Shown here: positions 1 to 12,200 of the stretch, piece by piece
Layout of the letters: every line of letters starts with the position of its first letter
Numbering within the stretch: the stretch's first letter is position 1
Source of the DNA: Amblyornis subalaris
Taxonomy: Eukaryota; Chordata; Aves; Passeriformes; Ptilonorhynchidae
Direction: 5' to 3'
Length of the DNA stretch: 64,000 bases
Assembly: GCA_018881555.1 (NCBI GenBank)
Contig: JACAXG010000025.1
Location: 6,889,899 to 6,953,898, forward strand
Notes under the pieces: model-generated
Seen by the model: the letters and a program-made list of their open reading frames with translations, nothing else
What the model was told of the DNA's origin: nothing
The model's database searches: none
Made by a program: the position numbers and the translations under genes

Positions 1-41
1 CAGCAAGCTGCCTGTAGTTTGTGAGGGGAACTGATACAAAC

Positions 42-288
42 CATCCCGAAGCTGATCCATGTCGTCATCAAACACTGCTTCCTTCAGGGCAGTCTTGTCG
101 TAAGTGTTAATTGTGTCAGCGTAAGGATAGGGGTTGTATTCCCGAGCACGCGGCCCTGAAAAGGCNCGGGGAGGCTGGGTGTTCAGGAGGGAGGTTTTGT
201 TATCCAGAGCCATCCTTCCACCTTCCACAATGTCACTGCTTCCACGGACATCACCGGTAGGGAGAGCAAGGCCACCATCTCGAGACAC
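42..288 (-). CDS. CLASP1: CLASP1 window exon 23: linker leading toward the C-terminal TOG domain
   Basis: 247 nt if the donor is GATG|GTTTGT, phase 0 in and phase 1 out; the acceptor is GATCCCGCAG. It encodes [80 protein letters not shown] and RD. The first third is variable compared with mammals; the rest is conserved. The N at 166 is the third base of a CGN codon, so Arg is certain. In human CLASP1 the next residues are VPIDHSDL, which supports this donor, but GTTTGT is weak and the frame stays open to the left edge. Confidence 0.9.
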
Positions 289-3200
289 CTGCGGGATCAC
301 ACGGAGAAAAAAAGACATGCTCCAAATTCTGTGGAAGCTGTAGCATTTTTGGAGTTCACCCACCAATACGAAGAGGCATAGAATCATTTACACATATTAT
401 TTATACNTAATACTTAAATAAAACTTTGATTNCCACCTCTTTCTTTTGCACAACTAGAACTTTGATTACCATCTCTTTCTTTCACACAACTACAACTGCT
501 GAAAAACATCTCATGACCACAGGGCAGAACACTATGCTAACTATTCCTAAATCTAAGTAGTATCTCTGAAACTGCACAAGCTGGCAAAGATCATAAGCTC
601 TGGAACAGGACCAACTTGCTAAGAAAGAGAAAGGAAGAAAAAGCAATATCCTCCGCATGAAACTTCACAACCCACTGATAGAGGAGACTGGATGATGCTT
701 AGCAAGCTAACACGGATTTGAACAACAGAAGGGTCACAAAGATACATCTCAGACCAACACCATTTAGCTTTGAAGGCTAACTTAATGTACTAATGTAAAC
801 TTGTAGATAGGAAGCAACACTGTCATGGAATCACAGAGTATCTCAAGTTGGAAGGGACCCATAAGGATCATTGTTCAAGATTCCCATAAATTTTAAAGGC
901 CAAGGATCATCATTTAAGATTCCCATGAATTTTGGAGGCCACCTATTTAATTACAGCAAACGGCAGCTCACATGGGAGATAATTCCATAACCACTCAGGC
1001 AGCGTAAGATACCACATGAGCTGTGCACTTGAAGTGATCACAGGTCCTAAGCCTGTGAGGAAAACCATCCATGCATTTTAAGAGCTAACATTTCCCATTA
1101 CAGACCTGACTACACACACTCCATGAAGAAGCCATCACTGAGACATGCTGAGCCTGAGGAACATTAGCACTTGTTTCCATCCTGCATGGGACTCCCACAG
1201 AAGCCCAGTGAGCACATTTCACAAGAGGCCAAAGGGAGCAAGGGACTACATCAGTGAACCCCCATAATTAAGGTATAAGAAACTAACAACCAATAAACAG
1301 AGGATGTTTGTAAGAATACAGCAGGAATAACTGGATTTTGCACACTAACAATCCNCAGACAGGTTTGATCACAATGTTTTAAAACTTCATCTGTCTGGGG
1401 ACATTAATCAATGGAATACTTACGATGTCACAATCTTTCTTTCCATCACGTTTGATTGGCTCATTCAGGTCCTCTTGACTACGGAAACTAAATTTCTCAA
1501 TCGCTTCTGTGACTCCACGAAGAGAGCTGTAGATTTCATCAGAGTTTAGGTTCTCCGTGTCATAATCCAGCATACTAAAGACCAAACGTATATGAAATGT
1601 TACAAATGAAATTGGAATCCGCTTCTGACTGTTAACAAAAAAAACTTGGAGACAGATGGTTTGGTGTACCCCTTCTCAGAGTGACTTGTAACAAAACATG
1701 GATGGAATCAAAGCAGAGTTTGGGTCTGAGTTTCCCCTCAAACAGGGCTAAAACAAGGAGAAGCTCCTCTGAAATCAGTGGTGTTACTCTGCTGTAAGTG
1801 AGGGGAAAACAGCTCCACTGTTTCTTGCACTCAATAAGTGTGCTACTTTCTGTAAACCAAAGGACCCTATCCCCAGTGTGGCAGTGATGTAATTTAAAAA
1901 AGAAAATAAAATCAACCATTGAGAGAACTCAAAGGGTTNCGACAGCTGGTGGAAATGAAATCAANGAAATTTACGTTTAATAATACATGAAACCATGACA
2001 GATTTAAATGGAAAGGAAAATGTATCTTGACATAAATCTTAGTCTAACACAGCTCATTTTAATTTATGAAGTAGTAAAACCAAACCCACTTGCACAGGGC
2101 CTTGATAAAAAAGGCATTTCAGTATTGGGCCTAAGTTTGGAAACTCTCTTACACAAATCTGACACTTTCTTGCAGTCTATCTGTTCCTCAGAAATTTCTC
2201 AGCAACATAAAGCCACAAAAGTTTTGGGATTCCTTGAGGAGTTATCCAAAATTAAGTTCTGTGATAAAACACCTTGCGTGCAAGGGCAGATAATATTAAG
2301 AGATCTGGCTAAAGAGAAGTTCCTACAAGTCTGGAGAAAATAAAAAGGCATTATTGGCAGGACTTTGCTCTATCTAGGAGAAGTTGAGTTTGCATGACAA
2401 TCACTAAATTAATAAATCCAGCAACAGAGAACAATTTCTGCTGGAGTCTTGGATCTCAGTAGAGCCAGAAGCAAATAGACTGAATCAGACATTTNCATCA
2501 AGTTGTTTGTCAATAAATGGCAAGAAGTGGCTCCCTACAGTGGTGAATTACTATTTCATAACAGTTTGGGAAGGATGACAGGATGGGCTTGGAGGTGGAT
2601 GGCTGAACAGAGTTGTGTTCCTTTTCCACAAAAGAAAGATTCCCTGTGAGGTGGGTGGGGAAAAAACCAAACCAACAAACATGAAAATCCNTTCTGAATT
2701 CTGGGTAAACAGCTGTTATTTTCAATGGAACTAGAAGTAGGATATTAAACATGTATTAAATATCTAGAACCACAGCTTTTTTTCTGGAAGAAACTTAGGA
2801 ACTTCAGACAGAGGATAAGATTGGCGCTGTCCAATTCCTTTGGGATTAACACACTGAAAATAGCCATAATCCCTGGCTCCCAAGCAACGCGCTCACGCTA
2901 CACTCACACCAGCATCAGCACCATGTATTCTGGAAAAGAAACCAAAGAACAACTCCCCAGACAGTGTCTGGCAGGTCAGGGAGAAAGAGAAAACACTCAA
3001 AGAATGGACCAAAATCAGGAAACAAAAGCTGTTCATAAACCTACAGAAGTCAAAGTATNTAGGGCTTTTCAGACAGCTGAACAACACTAATGCACTGTGA
3101 TGGTTTTCCAGACAGAAGGGAAGGCAGTTTTTAGGTTCTTTAAGAGTATCAGGCAGGAAGAGGAAAATCTTCGTTTCATACTATCTCAAAAATACACATT

Positions 3201-6200
3201 TTGAGCTCAAGCATGTTTAATTCATAGATCTTGAAGCGTTTTTCGTACAACAGTGGAGTGGGCAATGAAAGCACCATTTGAGATGGTATATATGTGACTA
3301 TACCTGTGTACTCACACCAAGAGATGACATGACTTACCAAAGATCATACAATTAAATCCATGGCCAAAACCCCAAGAAATAATCAGAAATATAATACTGA
3401 CTCTAATTCTTCTGCTGAAATCATCACTTCTTTCCTCAGGGATGAATTTTGCCCTACTCTGGGACCAAAGAACAATCAAAGTACAGGCTCTTCATTGCTA
3501 AAGGACTAAGGCAATTTCTCAGAGCCAATCTGATGCATTTGTCAAAGCACAAACCCACGTTTTAATAAAAATCTAAAGAATCCAGTGATTTCATACATCA
3601 GGAGTAAGCCTGTGTAGGAGGTAACATTATGGCTGTGCTCTACATGAATGAGAATTCTACAATGTGAACACACGTGTCTACTGACAGTATGTGCACTGGA
3701 ATACTTCACAGACAACACAATGGGGGGAATAAAAGCAAAATGGAACTACACTCACCTTTCAGGAAAAAAAAAAGGCACAAAAGGGAAAAAAAAATTATGA
3801 CCCATGCAGAAAACTAGAGGAAAGGCACAGGATGAATAAGAAGTGAGTAGAGATGAGCAGTGTTTAGGGATGTCACAACATTATTTTCCATCTTCTGCTG
3901 CACAAAACCAATGCAGCTGTCTATAACCTTATCAAAATACAATTTGGCAGTTTTCCAGTCTGGCATTAAATATGTTTTATTTCCATAAACTGTTATTCAG
4001 TTTCCAATCCAAACTATGTGTAAGTAATCCACAGTTTAGTGTCTTCAAGCAGTACACAGTAACTCACTTCCTTGCACTTTCAGGCTCTGGGCTGGAATAT
4101 ATGTCAAATTATTCCAAACTTTGGTGTCAGATAATAAAAGACAGAAAAAACATTCTCAACTAGTTTTATTCCAAAAATCAACATGGATCTCCTCCATAGG
4201 TATCTTAGTGTCCTAGTAGAGTCAGAATATTGATTCAAAGTTTTTAATTCTGCAGGTATTCACAGAGGTACCAACCATTGTATTCTATTTTTTCTCTTAG
4301 ATGTCACATGTTCTCAAATTCTGAGCCCTCAAAGAAAAATTTCTTTGCTCTTATTTCAAAAGTTTTTCATTAGGAACTTTTTGCTTCAAGAAAAGACTAT
4401 ATATAGTCCTTTCTCAGGCAACAGGCATCTTTAAGTCAGGAGAAACCACATCTACAGTCTGTTGTCAGGCTATAAACTTAAAAAAAAAATCCAAGGAACT
4501 TAACAGAGAAGTCTGACAAATNAAATTTGTATTCAGTTTTGGGTTTTTTTTATTAAAACCAGTATACAGCTTTAGTCCAGTATACTGACCCAAGACTGGC
4601 ACAAAATGTGAGGGCACAGGAGGAGGAATAGATGTTGAAATTAGTGATCCAAAACCTCAAAATCTTGTGGTAATTTTAATTTCAGTACTACAAATTTCCA
4701 AGGTGTTCCACAATCACACTATGCAGGCAAGGTTCCATGTGAAGTCACTCCTGAGCTGGATGTGTCCATTTGGAAGCACTCGTGTGCTTCATGCACACCT
4801 CACCTGAATTGAAAGACCCTGCCCCTGGTATCGTAACACCACCAGTGCCTGCCAAAAGTGCTCAGCAACTGTGTTCTGCATTGGAAACCAACTGTGAAGC
4901 ATCTTCCCTGCCACCGTCCTGAATGGTGCAAGAGTCTGGAAAAATCCATTTTTTTTTTCTCCACTTGCATGCTGCATCTTCCCCAAGCAGCGAGCAAGCG
5001 GCTGCCTGTCACCTCTGCCTTCTGAAAGCTATCATCATCTCTTGTCCTTTTCCAACCAAAGCCTCTGCCAAGTCCCACATTTGAACAAATCCCATGGTGT
5101 GAAAGGCAAATAATACTGTGACACCTCAGACAAGTTGGTTTAACAGGTAGCTTGTTACCTGGGAGAGTAAGAGCGTCTGAAAGTCTTGTGGGAAGGAGCA
5201 GTGGGGATGGAGTTAGGCTGAGAAAGGGGAGGGGGGTGCTTCGACAGCCCATCTGCACTCCAACCCCAGAGCCGACTGCCGTGAGCAGAGGAGAAACAAA
5301 AGAGAGAAAAAACAGAGAAAGGAGAAGAAAGAAAAAAAAAAGAAACTATAATCTGAGTGGCTTAGTGCTGTCATGCTGCCTTGGAGAGAGAAAAAAATTA
5401 ATAGAAACAAAATTAAACAAGAATACTCCGTTGAGCCTCACAAGTCATTGTTTTGGCCTTTATTATTTATTTCCATTTTTATTCCTAACATAATATGATT
5501 CACAAAAAAACCAGTCCCTGCTTGTACTAACCAGTAGATTTTACAAATGGATATAGCCTCTATAAACAACTCTATTTATAATGTTCTACNCAAACAATCC
5601 CTGGCCACACGTGTATTCAAACTCTTAAGCAGGTATTTCTAAGCAACAGGATTTCCCTGGAAGAAAGGAAAACTGGAGTTTAGTTTTATATTAGACACCT
5701 GAAGGTACTTTGTAAAACTTGTCTCCTGGTGCCTCTATAAAAGCCTGCCATCAGGCCCTACACAACCAGCAAACCCTTACAGGGCTTAAGATCTGATCCT
5801 GTTTCACCAGATTCAAACTGAACCCAAATATGCAGCAAGTGAAGTCAGTCTAGAGTGTACATGTATCATGTAAACTGGGGACTTGGCCCAGGTCTCAGCA
5901 GACAAAGCTGAAAAGACTGGGTGAAACTGGCCTCTGAGCTGATTCAGATCTCTCCTTAAACTTCCAAAAGTCCCTTTGAGTTATTGTTTGACTCTGTGCC
6001 TTTGGGTCAAGACATCCATCCCCGTGTCAATTTGCCTAACCTCTGCTATTGCCCTGTTTCCTTTATGGTACATGGATTTTCAAAATCACCTTCTAAATGA
6101 GAATATAGATGCTTGAGCTGATGGAGTATTCACAACACCACTTTGTTTCTATTACATTTCAGCACACTGTCTTGGAAAGTTGCATTTGGATATATGCAAG

Positions 6201-9200
6201 TGAAAAATATCGTAAGATCAGAAGTGGTAAACAAGTCAGGAATTGCTCCAGTGCAAACAGCAGCAAAGCCAGTTGAAAACTCCTCTGAAGTGTCAAGAAA
6301 TTCACTCATTAACCAGCAATCAAGACCCTTAGCTATTACATGCCACTCTTATTATGGAAGTACCACAGACTCCTGATCAGAACTCTCACAGCTCAGGTCT
6401 CACCTACCTGAGAACAGGCCACCAAACAATGCAGGCTTGTCCTTATTGTATTAAGTGGCTGGCTTATTTTAATTTTGTTTCCATGCCTTTGCTTGCTCAA
6501 AAAGCGTCAAATTTTGTTTTTAATGGTATTTTCTATTATCAATGAAATAGCAAGCACATAAACTTACGAAGCCAAATAAAATTGTTAGCCTTTTATTCTG
6601 ATGCATTTCTTCTAGAGATCTTTGAAGGACTAAAATTTGGATGATTTTTGTTTGTTTTTAATAATCAAAACTATGCATAGGCTTCTGGGCTACTAATAAT
6701 GGCAGAAAGCCATTCCAAATGTATTCATTTGATAGTCTTTCAAATATTCCTAAAAAATTTTACGTGAAAATTCCCAACTGGAATGTAACACTTGAGTTTA
6801 CAGAAGCTGGTTTAACATTCAGAACAGTATTCTTACACCAAAGGACTTCACAACTTAGCATTTTCCTTTTAGTACTACATCATCATTTACTAAATCTCAG
6901 AGGATTTTCTCTGTCCAACACCAACTCAAGCCATTCATCTGTGCATTGCCTAGAAAACATTCTTTTCCCTCAGTCTGAAGTCTGGGGGTCTTTTGCCTAT
7001 TATTTTCAGTCTTCCCAAGTGTCCTTCCCTGCCATTCTTCTTCAGAAAACACATCTTTCTTCTACAACTCCTCTCACCAAAACCCAAAACTGTTAAGGAA
7101 AAAAAAAAAGCAGACACAAATGCAGAAGTAACTCACAGATGTAGTGGATATGTTACAGTGACCATGAAGCAGAACTGGAGGGAGCAAATGAAGGCAGGAG
7201 AAAGGACTCTGTCCAAGACCCTGAAAGCATGTTACCTTCCTGAAGACATCAGGGGATACTTAAGCAGATGTTATCATCTGGATAGGCAAATTAGCTGTTT
7301 GCAGAGTCCAGTTCAACCAAAACATTCAAAATCTATCCAGAGAGCCCAAATACAAGGACACACAAATACANACACACACACCAAAAATCAGTCATCTGGA
7401 ATACATACATAATACAGTAAGTCTATCAATGAAACCTTGCTGATTAATGTTGACGGTATTGTCCACAAACCATGGGAGAGCAGCTATGTTTAGCAGCATT
7501 TCTATATTCCTGCAGGACCCAAACATCCTTCCTACGCATATCCCAGCTCCAAAGACATGTGTCTCAAAATCTGACTCCAATCTGTGCACCAANAAAAAAA
7601 AAATNAAAGGAAGTATAACCCTCAAAACCAAAGCTGGCATTAAGAACTGGAGATAATCCTTTCACTGCCTGCACAAGACATGGGCAGGGACAAGGTAAGC
7701 AGGGCCTGCACACGGAGCACCCTGGAAGCAACAGGAATACACGGCCTTGCTACAAACCTTTGGCAATGAATCCCATGAAAATATAAAGCCAAGCCTACTT
7801 TCACAGGAGAGCTACACAAAGAAGCTGGGAATCTTTATCCTTTTGCACTGCAACCACAATGACCTGGGTGTGCTTATGTTCCAAGTTTGTAGAGAGAAAA
7901 GTGACNTTTTGCACCAGTGATGAATAGCAAGTGACAAGCATTTGTAATGGAAACATGATACTGAAGCACCTATACCAAAAAATGCAGTGTACCCTACTTC
8001 CCCCAGTCTGTTAGCACATCTTTCAAAGCCTTTTTTCTGAAAGGACAACCAAAGCTAAATTCTCCCTTCTAAGTCAGGACTATGCCCAAACTGTCCTATA
8101 CAAGACATTTTCAAGAAGGATGCAGCCCAGCAGAGCACCAGAAGCTACTGCCCCTGATTTACAGTACTTGCCACTGCCTTTTCTACAAATGGCAAAAATC
8201 TGCAGCTACTGGTACTCCATTACTGCTCAGAGGTCACTTGCCAAAAAATATGTAGAACTTGTCCCCTCCATATATTTCAAAGGGCTTTTATAGCAGCTTC
8301 CACCTTCACCTATCACTGAAGAGTAACTTTTAAACATCACTCTTGAATAACTAAATCCAGCAAGAAAGCAGGACACACTTCTTGAGAAGACACCTAAATT
8401 TTTAAGTCAACATCTCCAAGAACTCTATCGAACACGGAAGAAATTATTGTTTTCTAAATTAAACTCCTGGCCCACTGCATCCATGGCAGTTTTGGTCTTG
8501 ACAATTTAATGGCAGAATACTCTGGTATTGCACACCCNCTCTAACTGCTCCTCAAAAACAAATCACGCAGGGAAAAAACCCCATTTCTGAACCCAAAATG
8601 CTAGAAAACAACAGCAACAATGTACACTGGATGCTTTAATCAATACTTTGATATTTGCCTCCTGACATCAAGAGGTGAGAAGAATGCAAAGACAAATAGA
8701 AAACCGTGAGTGAAGTGGCAATAAATAGTTGTGTCCCAATGGCAAAACCCAAAAAGCATGGTAAAAGGTTGTGGAATTATAAAATAAGTGCCACATGCAA
8801 ACATGGCCAACAAAACCACAACACAACCACAGGGAGACACTGTAAATAATTTCCCATGACAGAAATCAGCAGGCCAACAATGCCCAAGCTAGTCAAAAAG
8901 AAGCAACATAGCTGGAACCATTCCCCTGAAACTCTACCACTTAATTTCTTAATGAAACCTTTGTGGAAAAAACTCNTAAGAGCCAACTTGACCTTGGCTT
9001 GCAAACTCTCGGTTTAGTTTTGAGTTACAGCAGATTTAAAAGTCACAAAGATGTACTTAGATATCCAAAATTTTGTCGGAAAACCCCACGGGTTCCTATG
9101 CTGCTGGAATTAGTACAACTACTAATTAAATGCTAAAGGCCTCTACTTTTCCTGACACACAAGAACTCACATGTCTAATAAGCACCCCTTCAGATAGAGC

Positions 9201-12200
9201 CTCACCAGTCACTACAAGAGTAGATCAACAGATTTCAGTGTAAGTTACTGGACTATGAAATGCAGTCCTCACCCAATGTGTTTCTTTATGTTTCTTCCAT
9301 GACTTCTGATGGAGAGGGCAGTCGGACAAGAGCAGGAGATGTTAAACTTTCCCAGCATGAATCAGAGCTCGTCCAACTTAATACTTGCCTCCAATATTTC
9401 TATGGTCTCAGAAGATATGGTTTAAAACGTCATCTCCTCTGCTTTAAGCTTTAATAATCCAAAACATCTACATTCCCAACATCCAAGAGTCTCTGTTGGC
9501 TCAATAGAAGATTTTGGAGTGGACCAATATATTCTAGGGTAGCACCTGCAGCATCAGCAAAACACACGGTTGCAACAGACCCACTGCCCTGAAGACCAGG
9601 CCACGACTCTGCTAGTGAGCAGCCAGGTGAGCAATTTGAGGGGTATTCAGCATTGAAACACAGTCACCACCTCTGCTGGTCCTGCATTCTCACAAAGAGT
9701 AAGAGGGGAACAGGAGATGCAGCACTTCTCTCAGCAGCTCAGGCACTGTACTACATTCAGAGGAACTACTGATCACAAGTGCACAAAAAATAGGCACAAT
9801 CTGAAACCCCTGACCTGAGAGTCATCACAGCCTCTGTGACATATACACTCTCAACAAGACCTTATTTCTAATGCTGGCAATTAATATTACCTTTATTTAT
9901 TACCNACAAATGTAATTCTGNAGAAGGCCATGAAAAACAATTAGTATGATAAGAAAAGACATTAAGATTATACAGATAGCATGAGGACTGGAACACTGAA
10001 GTCAATCACCAACCACATATTATCATGTTCAAACACTGCTTCTTTGGAGCAATCTACTGTAAACTTTTTCTTTTGTTTTTGCTTTCAAAGTGAGTCATAT
10101 TCTGCAAACGCACACTTGGTGTTGAAATCCTTTAGTATTTTGCAAGGGGTTTAATTAGCCTGCCACATTACCTTGGAGACAGTCCACCATGGGAACAGTT
10201 GGTAGGTGAAGTTAAGGGGCTGGTTCTGCTGCTGGAGTGCCGGGAAGGAGTCCGACCAAGGGTATTGCTGGGGGAACCCTGACACAGAAGCAGGAAGACA
10301 GAGATTAGCAACATGTTGCAATGCACAGGCAGGAGTACAACAACAGGTCCAAACATTGCCTTTGTTTGCTCTAGACAAGCTTAGTGCAGTTTTGATTATG
10401 CCTCTTGACCTAAAAATCTGCAGCCAGGGTACCTGTAGTCACTAATATGTTCCTGAAGGTAGGACGTTGAGGATAAAGAGAGTGTATGTGCATCTCTCTG
10501 CAATCCACAGGACCTGCAAGTTAACTACACAACATGTACGGCCTGCAAATATTGCCAGAGAAATGGTGCATCAATCCAGCTATCCAGCTTCTCAAACGAG
10601 ATTTGCAAGGCCCCAAAATATGCTCACCATTACCCTGGCAATTTAGCACTCTAATTACACAGCTATTTTCCACATTGTCTACAGCATTCTGATTATGCTT
10701 GTTAGGAGCATAAGTAAGCAGTCTAACCTATCCCTTTTCCACTGGCCTGCATGATCTTTTATACCACAGCAAAATGAGTAGAAATTGCTCTCAATTCTGA
10801 CACTTTTCACATAAAGTCAATAGTACTGGAGAATCCAGACCATTTGCCTGGAAGCCTAACACAGAAGTTCTAGGTTACACTAAATTCTACTTGTCCCTGT
10901 GGAAGTGCAAAGAAAGGAGGGTCCAAATTCCAGCAAGTTTACAAGATTTCCACATTAAAAAGACAAACAATTCCCTAATCCTTGCTGCTCTGGAAGAGGA
11001 AAGAAATTTCTTATTTAAATTTTCTACCAACATATTCCCTCAGTGAAATAAAAATATGTTAAGAGCTTTATGTAAAAAGCAAAACATAAGGTAATAGGCA
11101 CAGACTGAGGTGACTTTGTACGTCACACTGAAGATCCTGCAAGCTCCTTAACAGACAATTTATCTGTTATTAAACTGATTTCAATAACAGTCATAGGCCC
11201 AGAAATTCTGCGGTATCAGGATCTGTTTTAGCCAAAAAGTCATTACTGGCAGGATTTTCAAAAGCACCACCAACCTGAAAGCACAAACCCCACCAATTTT
11301 AATGCACTTCTCAGTCATTTTTTAATCTCTTCTGGTTAGGATTATATTAAATTTTAAAACAACTGAGTTTTTTATTTTAATGGTCCCTATAAAAGCAACA
11401 TCAAACAAAAGCCTTTGTTGCCATATTGCTTCAAGGAAAAAATTACAGATAACTCAAACTACTGAACATCTGCAACAGCTTATCAATGAGCTGCTGTCTT
11501 TGGGGCTCTGCTGTTTGCAAGGACAAGGGCATCTCACCACACTGGTGTTACTGGAGTTCTTGAGGTGGTTGTGCAGGAGCTTGGTAGCACCATCCTGGAA
11601 TGTTTTTGGCAAGGCACCAAGTAACATGGTAAACTCAGGCGTGTTCAATTCAAAGAGAGAAATCAGGACTATTTGTGCTGCCTGAAAAGAAGAAGAAAGA
11701 AGAGAACATCAGTTTTTATTCTTTGAAAAGAGCATGCATTCCCTTTGTAGTGATCCTTACAGTAAACGATGTGTGTTTCCTTCAAAAAGAAGACTCTCCT
11801 ACCAGACAAATTTTTGAAATGTTCTTTGTGATGTATTGTAAGGAGTTACTAACAGCTATAGTTACTTTTTTAGTTCTTAGAACTTACAATATATTTTTGC
11901 ATTTATAGCATTAATTTCTCGGATGTGAAGAGTACAGCTATCACAGCTAGTGAGAAACTCTTACCACTGTCCTGTCCAGCACATATTTCAATTGCACAAG
12001 TTACTGCAAAGATTTACTGAAAACAAATAGAACCAGAAGTTCAGGCAAGTGTGAAGAATTTAGGACTGCAATTTGTCATTCCTGTGTTTTTTATTTTAAG
12101 TGTGAATGGGACTAGTTCTCTTCCCACCGAACCTCTCCTCTTCCTAAGAATTGTAAGTTTCTTTCATCAAACAATCCTTGCAAATCTCAACCACTGAGGC

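Larger units (their letters stand above)
289..1423 (-). other. CLASP1: CLASP1 intron between window exons 22 and 23
   Basis: 1,135 nt. Contains a CR1 3'-end fragment (about 823-879) and an overlapping 39-bp tandem duplication (863-940). Nothing else recognised. Confidence 0.85.

Noticed and set aside
2008..2343. 111-codon plus-strand open frame
   Set aside because: It lies wholly in a CLASP1 intron, has no recognisable domain and no splice or promoter support. Frames of this length are expected by chance in AT-rich sequence.
4800..5258. 152-codon minus-strand frame overlapping exon 21
   Set aside because: It reads exon 21 in a different frame from the CLASP1 protein. The correct frame gives RLWGWSADG and is supported by both splice sites.
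7358..7382. CA microsatellite
   Set aside because: Only a few uninterrupted CA units with an N inside; not a meaningful array.
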